Shown here: in pieces, positions 36,200 through 43,684 of the stretch
How positions within the stretch are numbered: position 1 is the stretch's first letter
Layout of the letters: every line of letters starts with the position of its first letter
NCBI GenBank assembly: GCA_017651065.1
Contig: JAGCDP010000055.1
Coordinates: forward strand, 1-64,000
DNA: 64,000 nt
Origin: Treponema sp.
GTDB taxonomy: Bacteria > Spirochaetota > Spirochaetia > Treponematales > Treponemataceae
Direction: 5' to 3'
Notes under the pieces: generated by a model
What the model was told of the DNA's origin: nothing
Database searches by the model: none
The model's input: only the letters and a program-made list of their open reading frames with translations
Translations under genes and position numbers: made by a program

Positions 36200-37177
36200 T
36201 TATTTTTCTGAGTCTTCAGGTTCTTCGCCAAGTGCTGCTATTTCCGGGTCCATTTCCTGCTCTGCAGATATTTTTGCTTCTACAGGTGCTTCTGGAGCGG
36301 CCTCTGTTGCAGCTTCTTCAGCCTGTTCCTTCTTGCCGTCATCATCATGATAATGCTTTTCCAAAAGGCCTATACAGTTTGTCGAAATCATGTTGTATAA
36401 AACAGGTACAAGCAGTGATTTTGTTCGCTCGTCAAGACCGTTAGCGCCCGTTTGAGTTACAAAAGCAAAAACATAAAGATTTGCAGTTCCAACAGTTCTT
36501 TGCATTACAAGAATTGCATCTGAATGGAAGAAAGAACCTCGTATATTAAAATGAATGTCATGTACTTTTTCATACAGCTTAACAGGAAGAGGAGCGTCTT
36601 TTACAAGAATACTAAAATGCGAAAGACTTATATCCTGCAAAGAGCCGGAGAATGACTCTTTTTCATAATCAAGCTTGTAGGTACAGGCACTTGAACAAAG
36701 CGCACGGATTGTCTTACGTCGTCCCTGAGCCTGAATGTTAAACAAAGCCTTTGCTACAATTCCAAGATTATTCTTTTTCTGATACTCAAGCTGAATGTAT
36801 CCAAGCTTAAGATCAAGCTCATCAAAGTAAAGTCTTTTCAGTGTTTCTATTTCTACAGTGCTCTGTCTTTTTAAGAATGTAATTCCAAACTGTTCCGTAG
36901 TTGCCTTCTGCTTGTGAAGCAGTTCATATATATATTCAGGCCACTGAAAACCAGAAAGCTCATAATCTACGTTTATAAAAAAGATAACATCCTTAAAAAG
37001 TTTTAAGATAGTCTCAATTTTTTTCTGTACAGGAACACGACCGTCGTTTCCAATGTAATAGCATTCAAAACCTAAAGCAAAAAAATCTTCCAGAAAAGGT
37101 ATAGGCATAAGAGACGGATCTGGCAGAATAAAAAAGCATTTTCTTCCCGTTACAATCTCATTAACTGGAACTTCCAA
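36200..37177 (-). CDS. PilZ-like domain protein
   Basis: 325 residues starting with TTG at 37177 (AAGGAG six bases upstream). Residues about 1-110 may be a receiver-like alpha/beta domain. Residues about 165-270 resemble a PilZ domain: QGRRKTIRALC holds the RxxxR-type c-di-GMP site and LQDISLSHFSI holds the (D/N)xSxxG-like site, the last Gly being replaced. The C-terminal 45 residues are acidic and Glu/Ala-rich. It may bind cyclic di-GMP, consistent with a cyclase and an HD-GYP protein elsewhere in the window. It lies between the symporter and tex genes, in the same operon. Confidence 0.6.
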   Translation of the reverse strand: MEVPVNEIVTGRKCFFILPDPSLMPIPFLEDFFALGFECYYIGNDGRVPVQKKIETILKLFKDVIFFINVDYELSGFQWPEYIYELLHKQKATTEQFGITFLKRQSTVEIETLKRLYFDELDLKLGYIQLEYQKKNNLGIVAKALFNIQAQGRRKTIRALCSSACTYKLDYEKESFSGSLQDISLSHFSILVKDAPLPVKLYEKVHDIHFNIRGSFFHSDAILVMQRTVGTANLYVFAFVTQTGANGLDERTKSLLVPVLYNMISTNCIGLLEKHYHDDDGKKEQAEEAATEAAPEAPVEAKISAEQEMDPEIAALGEEPEDSEK

Positions 37178-37201
37178 AACAAACTCCTTGCAAAGACCGT
37201 A

Positions 37202-38431
37202 TTAAATAAAATGGTGAATCGTATGATGTTCAACCATCTTTGTCTTTACAGAAACAACATAGCTGCCAAACATTGCTGTAGCAGTATCAAATAAAGTTGC
37301 AAATGAACACAAAATTACAGCAGCCGGTTGAAGCAGCAGATAACTTGTTTCAAAGCCCTTTCCATATTTAGTACAGATAATTGTCAAAAGAATAAAAGCT
37401 CCTCCGTTTGGAATTGCTCCAAGCAGGAACGAAAGTCCAAAAGCTGTAAAGAACAACCATGAAATATCATTGAACGGAATACGGAGAGCTGTGTAAGAAC
37501 GCCAGATCATGATAAAGCTTATTATTACAACAATGGCAGAACCACCGCGTGCAAAAACAGAAAACAAAGGATATGAAAAACCGCTTGAACGACGTTTAAT
37601 TCCAAGACTTTCTTTTCCGTGGCGGATTGTAAGCGGCAAAACAAGATTTGAATCTCCACTTATAAAAGCAAGCATCATGGGTGCAAGGCTTGCATAAAGA
37701 ACGCGGTATGGTCGAGGATCGTGACAAACAACGCGGATAAGGATTGGATAAATAACACAAACAATCAGAATAAAATCGCAAAGTAGCATTACAATAAGCG
37801 GAGTATAAATTCCTGTTGCAAACGCAGTACGGAAAGTGATTGTCCAGTTACACATAATGGCTATTGAAAAAACAGCCAGGATTTCTGTAAAGAAAACTGA
37901 AATATGATAGAACAGCTGTGAAAGAGAATCGGCAAGTGCAAAAACAGGTTTGAATACTGTAAGCTCACTTGCACTTTCCCAGCCAATCAAGCAACCAAAA
38001 AGGAATGAAACAAGCAGGAAGGAACCATCTTTAAGAGCACTAAAGGCCGATTCCGGGAAAAGACTGAGTATTAAGGCTTTTACATCTATTCCGGCAATTT
38101 CGCCTGCAAGTTCATTTGTAATTGGAATACGTGGAAGGCGAACAATCAGAATCGAAAGAAGCCCAACAAAGGCAAGCAAAAGCGAAGAAACAATAATAAA
38201 GCCAAATGTCCAGGCTGTAGATTTTAAAAGTATTTTTGATGTTCTTAATTTATTGATTGCAACTATTGCAGAAGAAAATACAATTGGAACTACAAGGTAT
38301 CGGCCAAAGCGCACGAATAATTCTGTGAGAAATGTTATGACTGACGCGCCAGAAACTGAATCTGCCGGTAAAAGAACCGCTGTAATTACACCAAGAGCAA
38401 TTCCTATTAAATACTTTATCCAAACTTTCAT
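37202..38431 (-). CDS. Dicarboxylate/amino acid:cation symporter (DAACS family)
   Basis: 409 residues, PF00375 fold with about eight membrane spans and two re-entrant hairpins. SGDSNLVLPLTIRHGKE sits where the first hairpin serine-rich motif and NGGAFILLTIIC where the NMDGT-type motif are expected; the latter reads AIPNGGAF instead, so substrate and ion preference may differ. It takes up dicarboxylates or amino acids with Na+ or H+. A TATAAT box ends seven bases before the ATG, with no ribosome site. Confidence 0.85.
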   Translation of the reverse strand: MKVWIKYLIGIALGVITAVLLPADSVSGASVITFLTELFVRFGRYLVVPIVFSSAIVAINKLRTSKILLKSTAWTFGFIIVSSLLLAFVGLLSILIVRLPRIPITNELAGEIAGIDVKALILSLFPESAFSALKDGSFLLVSFLFGCLIGWESASELTVFKPVFALADSLSQLFYHISVFFTEILAVFSIAIMCNWTITFRTAFATGIYTPLIVMLLCDFILIVCVIYPILIRVVCHDPRPYRVLYASLAPMMLAFISGDSNLVLPLTIRHGKESLGIKRRSSGFSYPLFSVFARGGSAIVVIISFIMIWRSYTALRIPFNDISWLFFTAFGLSFLLGAIPNGGAFILLTIICTKYGKGFETSYLLLQPAAVILCSFATLFDTATAMFGSYVVSVKTKMVEHHTIHHFI

Positions 38432-38438
38432 ACTCTAT

Positions 38439-38481
38439 ATTATATCATACTCTAGAATGTGAAACTAGAGTGTGCTATAAT
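38439..38481. promoter_or_regulatory. Divergent pair of -10 boxes
   Basis: Leftward TATAAT (38444-38439) serves the symporter, and rightward TATAAT (38476-38481, with TG before it) serves the gene at 38489. In each direction seven bases separate the box from the ATG. The spacer contains a near-palindrome TCTAGAaTGTGAAACTAGAG, a possible shared operator. Confidence 0.55.
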
Positions 38482-38488
38482 ATTTTTT

Positions 38489-39217
38489 ATGGCAGATATT
38501 TTAATCGTTGGCAAAGATTTGCCCGACAGTCTTGATTTTGCAGAAGCCTTTGTTGCAACCCGAAAGGTCTTTGGAGTTGTCCGCGACGAAGGTGAAGCCG
38601 GAAACTTTGAAGCAGAAGGCATTCTGGCTACTACCTGGAACCGTGCCTCTGCAATTTCATCTCGTTCACTGATTATTAAAGCAGAAACTAAGCTTGAACA
38701 GCTTGATGAATTTGTCTTATTTTTTGATTCCTACTGGTTTGGAACAAAATTTGAGCTTGACCGTACAGAAGATATTTCTGTTGCTGTTGAAACAATGATT
38801 ACAAGCTTTCAGTATTTTATAAACGAGCTTATGCTTCGTCTGGAGCAGCGCAAGGAGCCTGTTACAGTTGCTTTTGTTATAAAAACTTATCCTTCAAAGG
38901 CAGAACTTGTACATTCAGGCAGTAAAAATATTAATCTTCATCCAACAAGCAATATTGTAAATGCTGCACAACAGGCATTCATAGCTCTGGCCGAAAATTT
39001 TGCAACCCTGGTAAGCGATCGTCAGTATCTTTCGGTACTTCTTGCAAAATGCGATCAGTCAAATGAGCTTTTTGGCAGCGATAAAGAGCTTGGAAAATGG
39101 GTAAAAGAAAGCTTTGGAATTATTGAAGGCTTTAAGAGCCGTCAAAGTGTTAAGCAGGCCTGCAGCTGGGTAAAAGCCGGCGGCAAGATTTCAAACGGAT
39201 TTACATTGTTTAAGTAG
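38489..39217 (+). CDS. Conserved hypothetical protein next to mgtC
   Basis: 242 residues from the ATG at 38489. The N-terminus (ADILIVGKDLPDSLDFAEAF) looks like the first strand and helix of a Rossmann-type fold, but no GxGxxG motif is present. The C-terminal half is helical. I do not recognise the family. Three bases separate it from mgtC, so they are co-transcribed. The -10 box ends seven bases before the ATG and no ribosome site is present. Confidence 0.7.
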   Translation: MADILIVGKDLPDSLDFAEAFVATRKVFGVVRDEGEAGNFEAEGILATTWNRASAISSRSLIIKAETKLEQLDEFVLFFDSYWFGTKFELDRTEDISVAVETMITSFQYFINELMLRLEQRKEPVTVAFVIKTYPSKAELVHSGSKNINLHPTSNIVNAAQQAFIALAENFATLVSDRQYLSVLLAKCDQSNELFGSDKELGKWVKESFGIIEGFKSRQSVKQACSWVKAGGKISNGFTLFK

Positions 39218-39220
39218 CTT

Positions 39221-39883
39221 ATGGATATTTATATAGATTACGCTATTCGATTATCTCTTAGTTTGGTTTGCGGATTCTGCCTTGGATTTGAACGCAAAAT
39301 GAGACAGCATACAGTTGGCATTCGTACGCTTACACTTTTGTGTGTTTCTTCGTGCCTTTTGACAATTGTTTCTGGAGCAATTGCTTCTACCGGAGTTGTA
39401 AAAGGAGACCCTGCGCGAGTTGCAGCTGCCGTTATTACAGGTATTGGTTTCTTGGGTGCCGGTGCAATTGTAAACCAGGGCTTAAATATTCGCGGACTTA
39501 CTTCTGCATCAATTATATTTACTTCTGCAGCGCTAGGAGTTGCCTGTGGAGCAAAGCTTTATGTTCCTGTTGGAATTGTGCTGATTTTCTCATTCCTGCT
39601 TTTACTTGTAATTGGTCCAATGGAACGCAAGCTGTTCCCTGCCGAAAAACGCAAAATCATCCGTCTTGATTTTTCTACAAACCAGGTTGATGAAAAAGCC
39701 GTTAGAAAGATTCTTACAGATGCCGGAATTGTTGTGTTTGAGCTTAATACAAAATATGATGTTCAGACCGGCGGATTAACCCTTATTTACATTGGAAAAA
39801 TCCCTGAAAACATGGCAACTGTTGAATTAACTAAAAATCTGGCCGGATTATCAGATATTAAAGCCGTTTCTGTAGATAATTAG
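39221..39883 (+). CDS. mgtC: MgtC/SapB family membrane protein
   Basis: 220 residues. Four membrane spans in the first 140 residues carry the MgtC signatures LCGFCLGFERKMRQHTVGIRT, ARVAAAVITGIGFLGAGAI and RGLTSASIIFTSAALGVACG (each broken at its usual place). A C-terminal ACT-like cytoplasmic domain (about 145-220) follows. MgtC proteins link magnesium and membrane ATPase or acid tolerance. It overlaps no gene; the orphan methyltransferase gene converges 18 bases later. Confidence 0.88.
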   Translation: MDIYIDYAIRLSLSLVCGFCLGFERKMRQHTVGIRTLTLLCVSSCLLTIVSGAIASTGVVKGDPARVAAAVITGIGFLGAGAIVNQGLNIRGLTSASIIFTSAALGVACGAKLYVPVGIVLIFSFLLLLVIGPMERKLFPAEKRKIIRLDFSTNQVDEKAVRKILTDAGIVVFELNTKYDVQTGGLTLIYIGKIPENMATVELTKNLAGLSDIKAVSVDN

Positions 39884-39901
39884 TGGTGGTTTTAAATAGG
39901 A

Positions 39902-41005
39902 CTACCACTTTTCGAGCACAAAAAGATACTCGGACACATGAATGCTGCGGTTATTTAAGTTTCTGCTGCCACGGAAGGTGTTGTAATTAATCTGAACAGT
40001 CTTTAAGGAACCGTATTTTTTAAGCATTTTACTCATCTGGTCAAAGGTTATGAAGCCTTCGGAATTATAAGAAACAATTGTATATTTTGTGTTCAGTGCG
40101 GCTATTATTTGTTCCATTGCGTCCAGTGCCAGCTTTTGCTTATTGAATACAGAACGCTTCCAGTCCTGGGTGATTCCGCTCACCTGACTGATTTCTACAT
40201 CAAGCTTGTTTTTAAGAATAAGGTTTAGCATAAAATAATTTGACCCGTACGGATGCTGGTTATACGGCGGATCAAGGTAAGTGATGTCTATGTCTTTAAG
40301 CTGGGTTGCAAGCTCAACAGCATCCTTCTGGTAAATTGTAAGCTCGCTTTCATAATTGCTGAAGACAGGTTCTTTGAGTTCTATTTGACCAAGGATTCGC
40401 GAAAGTGCGTCTTTTCCCGAAGCACCAAAACAACCAAGACCTGTGTTCTTGTCCTTGTAAAAGCCTTTGAAAACTCCGCTTGTATTTGTATGAACAGAAG
40501 CTTCTGTAATGAGCGGGGCAAGGAAATATTTTCTGAGTTCAGGCTCTTTTACAACGCGGTCTATAAGGGTACGGTAAGTATCCAGCAGCAGGGCATTTTG
40601 ATGGGTGTAAAAAACGCGTTCGCCTTTCTGAATCTTCTTATCGTTTTTTGGTGCATAGTTTTTTGTGATAATGCCGGAGATTTTTTTCTGCTCGGCGAGG
40701 TCCAGGATTATTTGTCTGTATTCTGCACAGAGCTTTGCAGGGTAATCTTTTTTGTTGCTAAGGTAACAGGAGTTTATTACAGCCGAATAATTTTCAAGAT
40801 CATTTACAATCAGCTTTGAAGAATAACCTTTGAGCATGCGGGCTACAACTCCCGACCCTGAAAACAAATCTGCACAAACAAGCCTTGGCTTCCCCAGCTC
40901 TTCGGCAATCTGCTTAACCTCATTTTCTATATAACCAATCAGGCTGCGCTTGTTGCCAAGATAAGTGATAAGTTGGGTTTTCAGGAAAGCGGGATTTTCG
41001 GTCAT
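39902..41005 (-). CDS. Orphan D12-class adenine DNA methyltransferase
   Basis: 367 residues. It has motif X/I CADLFSGSGVVAR (46-52), the D12 hallmark QLITYLGNKRSLIGYI at the N-terminus and the catalytic YLDPPYN with DPPY at 245-248. It makes N6-methyladenine in a specific sequence that cannot be predicted here. No restriction endonuclease gene is visible beside it, so it is an orphan regulator or the remnant of a restriction system. ATG at 41005; possibly longer upstream regions were checked and are not coding. Confidence 0.9.
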   Translation of the reverse strand: MTENPAFLKTQLITYLGNKRSLIGYIENEVKQIAEELGKPRLVCADLFSGSGVVARMLKGYSSKLIVNDLENYSAVINSCYLSNKKDYPAKLCAEYRQIILDLAEQKKISGIITKNYAPKNDKKIQKGERVFYTHQNALLLDTYRTLIDRVVKEPELRKYFLAPLITEASVHTNTSGVFKGFYKDKNTGLGCFGASGKDALSRILGQIELKEPVFSNYESELTIYQKDAVELATQLKDIDITYLDPPYNQHPYGSNYFMLNLILKNKLDVEISQVSGITQDWKRSVFNKQKLALDAMEQIIAALNTKYTIVSYNSEGFITFDQMSKMLKKYGSLKTVQINYNTFRGSRNLNNRSIHVSEYLFVLEKW

Positions 41006-41206
41006 GATTTCATTCTATCAAAACCAGGAAAATTTTACCATAAGAGAGAAAATGTATGAAAAAACAAATATTTTTTAAAGAATTTTTAGAAATTTTTGTA
41101 AGAAGTCCATTTTTTTTCTAATACTATATATATAAAATAATTACTTTTTGTCTGGCTGTGGTGTGGCTTGGGGAATTATGCACAAATCTATTTTGGGAGA
41201 TTTTAT

Positions 41207-42031
41207 ATGAATCAGAAAAAAGAAAAAGCGTTTGAGAAGGAATGGAAAAAAGCAACACTTGCGAACAATTTTATTTTTTACAAGGTTATGCGCCACCATC
41301 AGGATGCTTGTAAACAACTGTTGGAAATGCTGCTTAAGATAAAAATCAGGAAGATGGAAATGCATAATGAGGAGACAATCGATTTAGATCATGACAAGAA
41401 AGGTATACGGCTTGATGTGTTTGTAAAAGAAGCTAGAAGAATGCATGACATTGAACTACAGGTTGTGAATACCAAAGAGCTCCCAAAAAGGGCAAGATAT
41501 TATGCAGGACTTATGGCTCTTGACTCATTAAAAGACGGAGAACCTTATAAGAAACTAAGGGATTCGCATGTTATTTTTATTTGTATGAAAGATATTTTTA
41601 AGGCGGGTCTTCCTGTATATACTTTTGAAAATATCTGCAAAGAAAACGGAAAAACAAAACTTAATGACCGTGACTTTAAACACTTTTTTATTGCACCAAC
41701 TTGTGCTAAAATAATTGAAGATAAGGAGCTTAAGGCTTTTTTTGAGCTTCTTGTTTCAAACAAGCCGGGAAGTACATACACTTCAACTTTGAAAAAGTAT
41801 GTAGATGATGCAAAACAAAACATGCAGTGGAGGCATCAGTATATGACATATTTAAGACAAAGAAACTATGATTTAGAACAAGGCAGACAAGAAGGTCGAA
41901 ACGAAAAAGCAATAGAAGATGCTCTTGTTTTAATAAACGATTTTAATGCCTCACCCGAAGTTGCTGCAAAGAAAATGAATGCCCCTCTAGAAAAAGTCCT
42001 TGAAGCATTAAAAGTCCCTGCAAATGTTTAA
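41207..42031 (+). CDS. Rpn-like PD-(D/E)XK nuclease family protein (TIGR01784 'putative transposase')
   Basis: 274 residues from the ATG at 41207. It has the nuclease core GIRLDVFVKEARRMHDIELQV (Asp and Glu-x-Gln of the PD-(D/E)XK fold, near residues 65-85) and the family segment KRARYYAGLMALDSLKDGEPY (broken at its usual place). The C-terminus has EQGRQEGRNEKAIEDA. Such genes are widespread in Treponema and promote recombination in E. coli (Rpn). No inverted repeats or target duplications are visible. The 3' end overlaps the CYTH gene by four bases. Confidence 0.85.
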   Translation: MNQKKEKAFEKEWKKATLANNFIFYKVMRHHQDACKQLLEMLLKIKIRKMEMHNEETIDLDHDKKGIRLDVFVKEARRMHDIELQVVNTKELPKRARYYAGLMALDSLKDGEPYKKLRDSHVIFICMKDIFKAGLPVYTFENICKENGKTKLNDRDFKHFFIAPTCAKIIEDKELKAFFELLVSNKPGSTYTSTLKKYVDDAKQNMQWRHQYMTYLRQRNYDLEQGRQEGRNEKAIEDALVLINDFNASPEVAAKKMNAPLEKVLEALKVPANV

Positions 42032-42600
42032 AGAATCTTTCCGTCCAGTATGATTTCCATCCAGCTGCGTGAGTCTCGTTTTGACGGGTCAAGGCCAAGC
42101 TCTTTTACAAATGCTTCCAGGTTCTGGCGGACTTTGTCTGCAGGAAGATTGTCTGTTGTTACTTCTATTTCTACATATGCCAGGCCGTTTACTTTTTCGA
42201 GTTCAAGGTGCATGTCGTTGTAATAGGTTGAAAAGGCATCCTTGTTTTTCTGGAAAAACTGGTGATAGTCAGAAACTTCAAAAAGGAGCTTCAGGACGTT
42301 TTCATCTTCAATGAAAGTTTCGTTTTCGGCGTTGAATTCTATTCCGTTTTCTATTGATTTTCGTTTGATGCAGAAATATGATTTTTTTGTGCCTTCGTTC
42401 AGGTTTTCGTCTGTGCGGATTCTGATTACCTGTGGTTCATTCTTGGCCTTTCGTTCTTCGCGGGTGTCGTAGCGTGAAAAATATGAGTCTGATTTTAAAA
42501 GGTGAACAGGCTTGGTAAATGGCGGCTCGTTGATTTTTGCAAAAAGTTCATCATACTCGCTTTGAGTGAGCGGGATTTTTATTTCAATTTCGCGACCCAT
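42028..42600 (-). CDS. CYTH-domain protein (class IV adenylate cyclase / triphosphatase type)
   Basis: 190 residues. The N-terminal EIEIKI carries the ExExK metal-binding signature. Further conserved charged residues are in VIRIRTDE, FCIKRKS and YVEIEVTT. CYTH proteins hydrolyse organic or inorganic triphosphates, or make cAMP. Length and motifs agree with a single complete CYTH tunnel domain. It is the last gene of the pyrF-pyrKD-azlCD set. Confidence 0.8.
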   Translation of the reverse strand: MGREIEIKIPLTQSEYDELFAKINEPPFTKPVHLLKSDSYFSRYDTREERKAKNEPQVIRIRTDENLNEGTKKSYFCIKRKSIENGIEFNAENETFIEDENVLKLLFEVSDYHQFFQKNKDAFSTYYNDMHLELEKVNGLAYVEIEVTTDNLPADKVRQNLEAFVKELGLDPSKRDSRSWMEIILDGKIL

Positions 42601-42614
42601 TTACGGCCTCCTGT

Positions 42615-42917
42615 TTATAAAAATAATTCTGCAATAAATACTACAGCACAGCAGACACATGCAACCGGGAACAGGCCTGCACCAAAGAAAGAAAGTATTA
42701 TTCCAATTACAAGCGCTATGATTCCTGCAATCGGAGACTGTGTTGCCTGAACAATTGCCGGGAATGTCATTACTGCCAGAGTTACGTATGGTACATAATA
42801 TAAGAATGAGCGGATAAATCGATTTTTGATTGGTTTACGAATAAGTGTAAGCGGGAGTACACGGATGAGATATGACACACCGAATGCAGTGAAGATGGCA
42901 AGGTAGTTGTAGATCAT
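42615..42917 (-). CDS. azlD: Branched-chain amino acid exporter subunit AzlD
   Basis: 100 residues with four predicted membrane spans, AzlD family (YLIRVLPLTLI, PYVTLAVMTFPAIVQ, GIIALVIGIILSFFGAG). It is the small partner of AzlC; together they export branched-chain amino acids. Its ATG overlaps the azlC end by four bases. Confidence 0.9.
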   Translation of the reverse strand: MIYNYLAIFTAFGVSYLIRVLPLTLIRKPIKNRFIRSFLYYVPYVTLAVMTFPAIVQATQSPIAGIIALVIGIILSFFGAGLFPVACVCCAVVFIAELFL

Positions 42918-43684
42918 AGAGTGCCTCCATCTTGTGGGGGTTCGACAGGCTCACCCACCCCAGTGGTCCCTGAGCTTGTCGAAGGGTCCTCTTCAATTGG
43001 CTTAATTATTGCCACAATGCTTGCAATTACAACCGTCAAAATGATTGTTCTTGTACCTGACGACAATTCCTTCACATACGGAATAATTCCGCAAAGATAG
43101 CTGCACAAAAAGCTCACTGCAACTGCAATTGCTATTACAAGGTTTTTGCGTGCCGGCGGAATGATGATTGCAAGGAACATACCGTAAAGTGCTACAGAAA
43201 GTGCACTTACTACGCGAGTTGGCAGGAAGTTTCCTGCGATAATTCCCATAGAAGTTCCAAGGGACCAGAGTATTGCTGCAAAAAGAATTGCCCCATAATT
43301 ATATACCGGCTGAATTGTGCCCGGACGTGCAATTGTAATACCAAAAATCTCGTCTGTAATTCCAAAGCCTACAAAAAGACGGTGAATCATTGGGGTTGCA
43401 GGGTCAAAGCGTTGTGCGAGCGCACAGCTCATAAGAAGGTATCGTGCGTTTACAACAAGTGTGATTATGGCGATTTCAAGAAATGAAGCGGCTGCCTGCA
43501 TGGAAGTAAAAAGCGCATATTCTCCGGCAGAGGCAAGATTAAAAAAGCTTGCAATAAAACCCTGAATTGGAGTAAGACCGGCGTTTCTGGCAACAATACC
43601 AAGAGAAAAAGCAACTGCAAAATAGCCAAGGCCGATTGGAACGCCGTCGCGCAGGCCTTCTAAGAACACCTTACCGTTTTTCAT
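42914..43684 (-). CDS. azlC: Branched-chain amino acid exporter subunit AzlC
   Basis: 256 residues of the AzlC/YgaZ family with GLRDGVPIGLGYFAVAFSLG (broken here, residues 9-28), FNLASAGEYALF, and six or more membrane spans. The C-terminal 25 residues (from about 233) come from a full-length TTCGA-type element and replace or extend the usual tail. It overlaps the end of pyrKD by four bases and azlD by four, so translation is coupled. Confidence 0.88.
   Translation of the reverse strand: MKNGKVFLEGLRDGVPIGLGYFAVAFSLGIVARNAGLTPIQGFIASFFNLASAGEYALFTSMQAAASFLEIAIITLVVNARYLLMSCALAQRFDPATPMIHRLFVGFGITDEIFGITIARPGTIQPVYNYGAILFAAILWSLGTSMGIIAGNFLPTRVVSALSVALYGMFLAIIIPPARKNLVIAIAVAVSFLCSYLCGIIPYVKELSSGTRTIILTVVIASIVAIIKPIEEDPSTSSGTTGVGEPVEPPQDGGTL
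42936..42986. repeat. Full-length TTCGA/TCGAA hairpin element in azlC
   Basis: Best-preserved copy: TTCGACAGGCTCA and TGAGCTTGTCGAA are complementary arms around CCCACC-CCAGT-GGTCCC. Read as DPSTSSGTTGVGEPVEP at the AzlC C-terminus. Confidence 0.85.

Noticed and set aside
41006-41206. Hidden small gene or RNA between the methyltransferase and the Rpn-like gene
   Set aside because: The stretch is A/T-rich with no ribosome-site-led frame, hairpin or promoter that I could support.
41207-42031. Insertion sequence around the putative transposase
   Set aside because: No terminal inverted repeats or target duplication; the protein belongs to a nuclease family, not a classical transposase.
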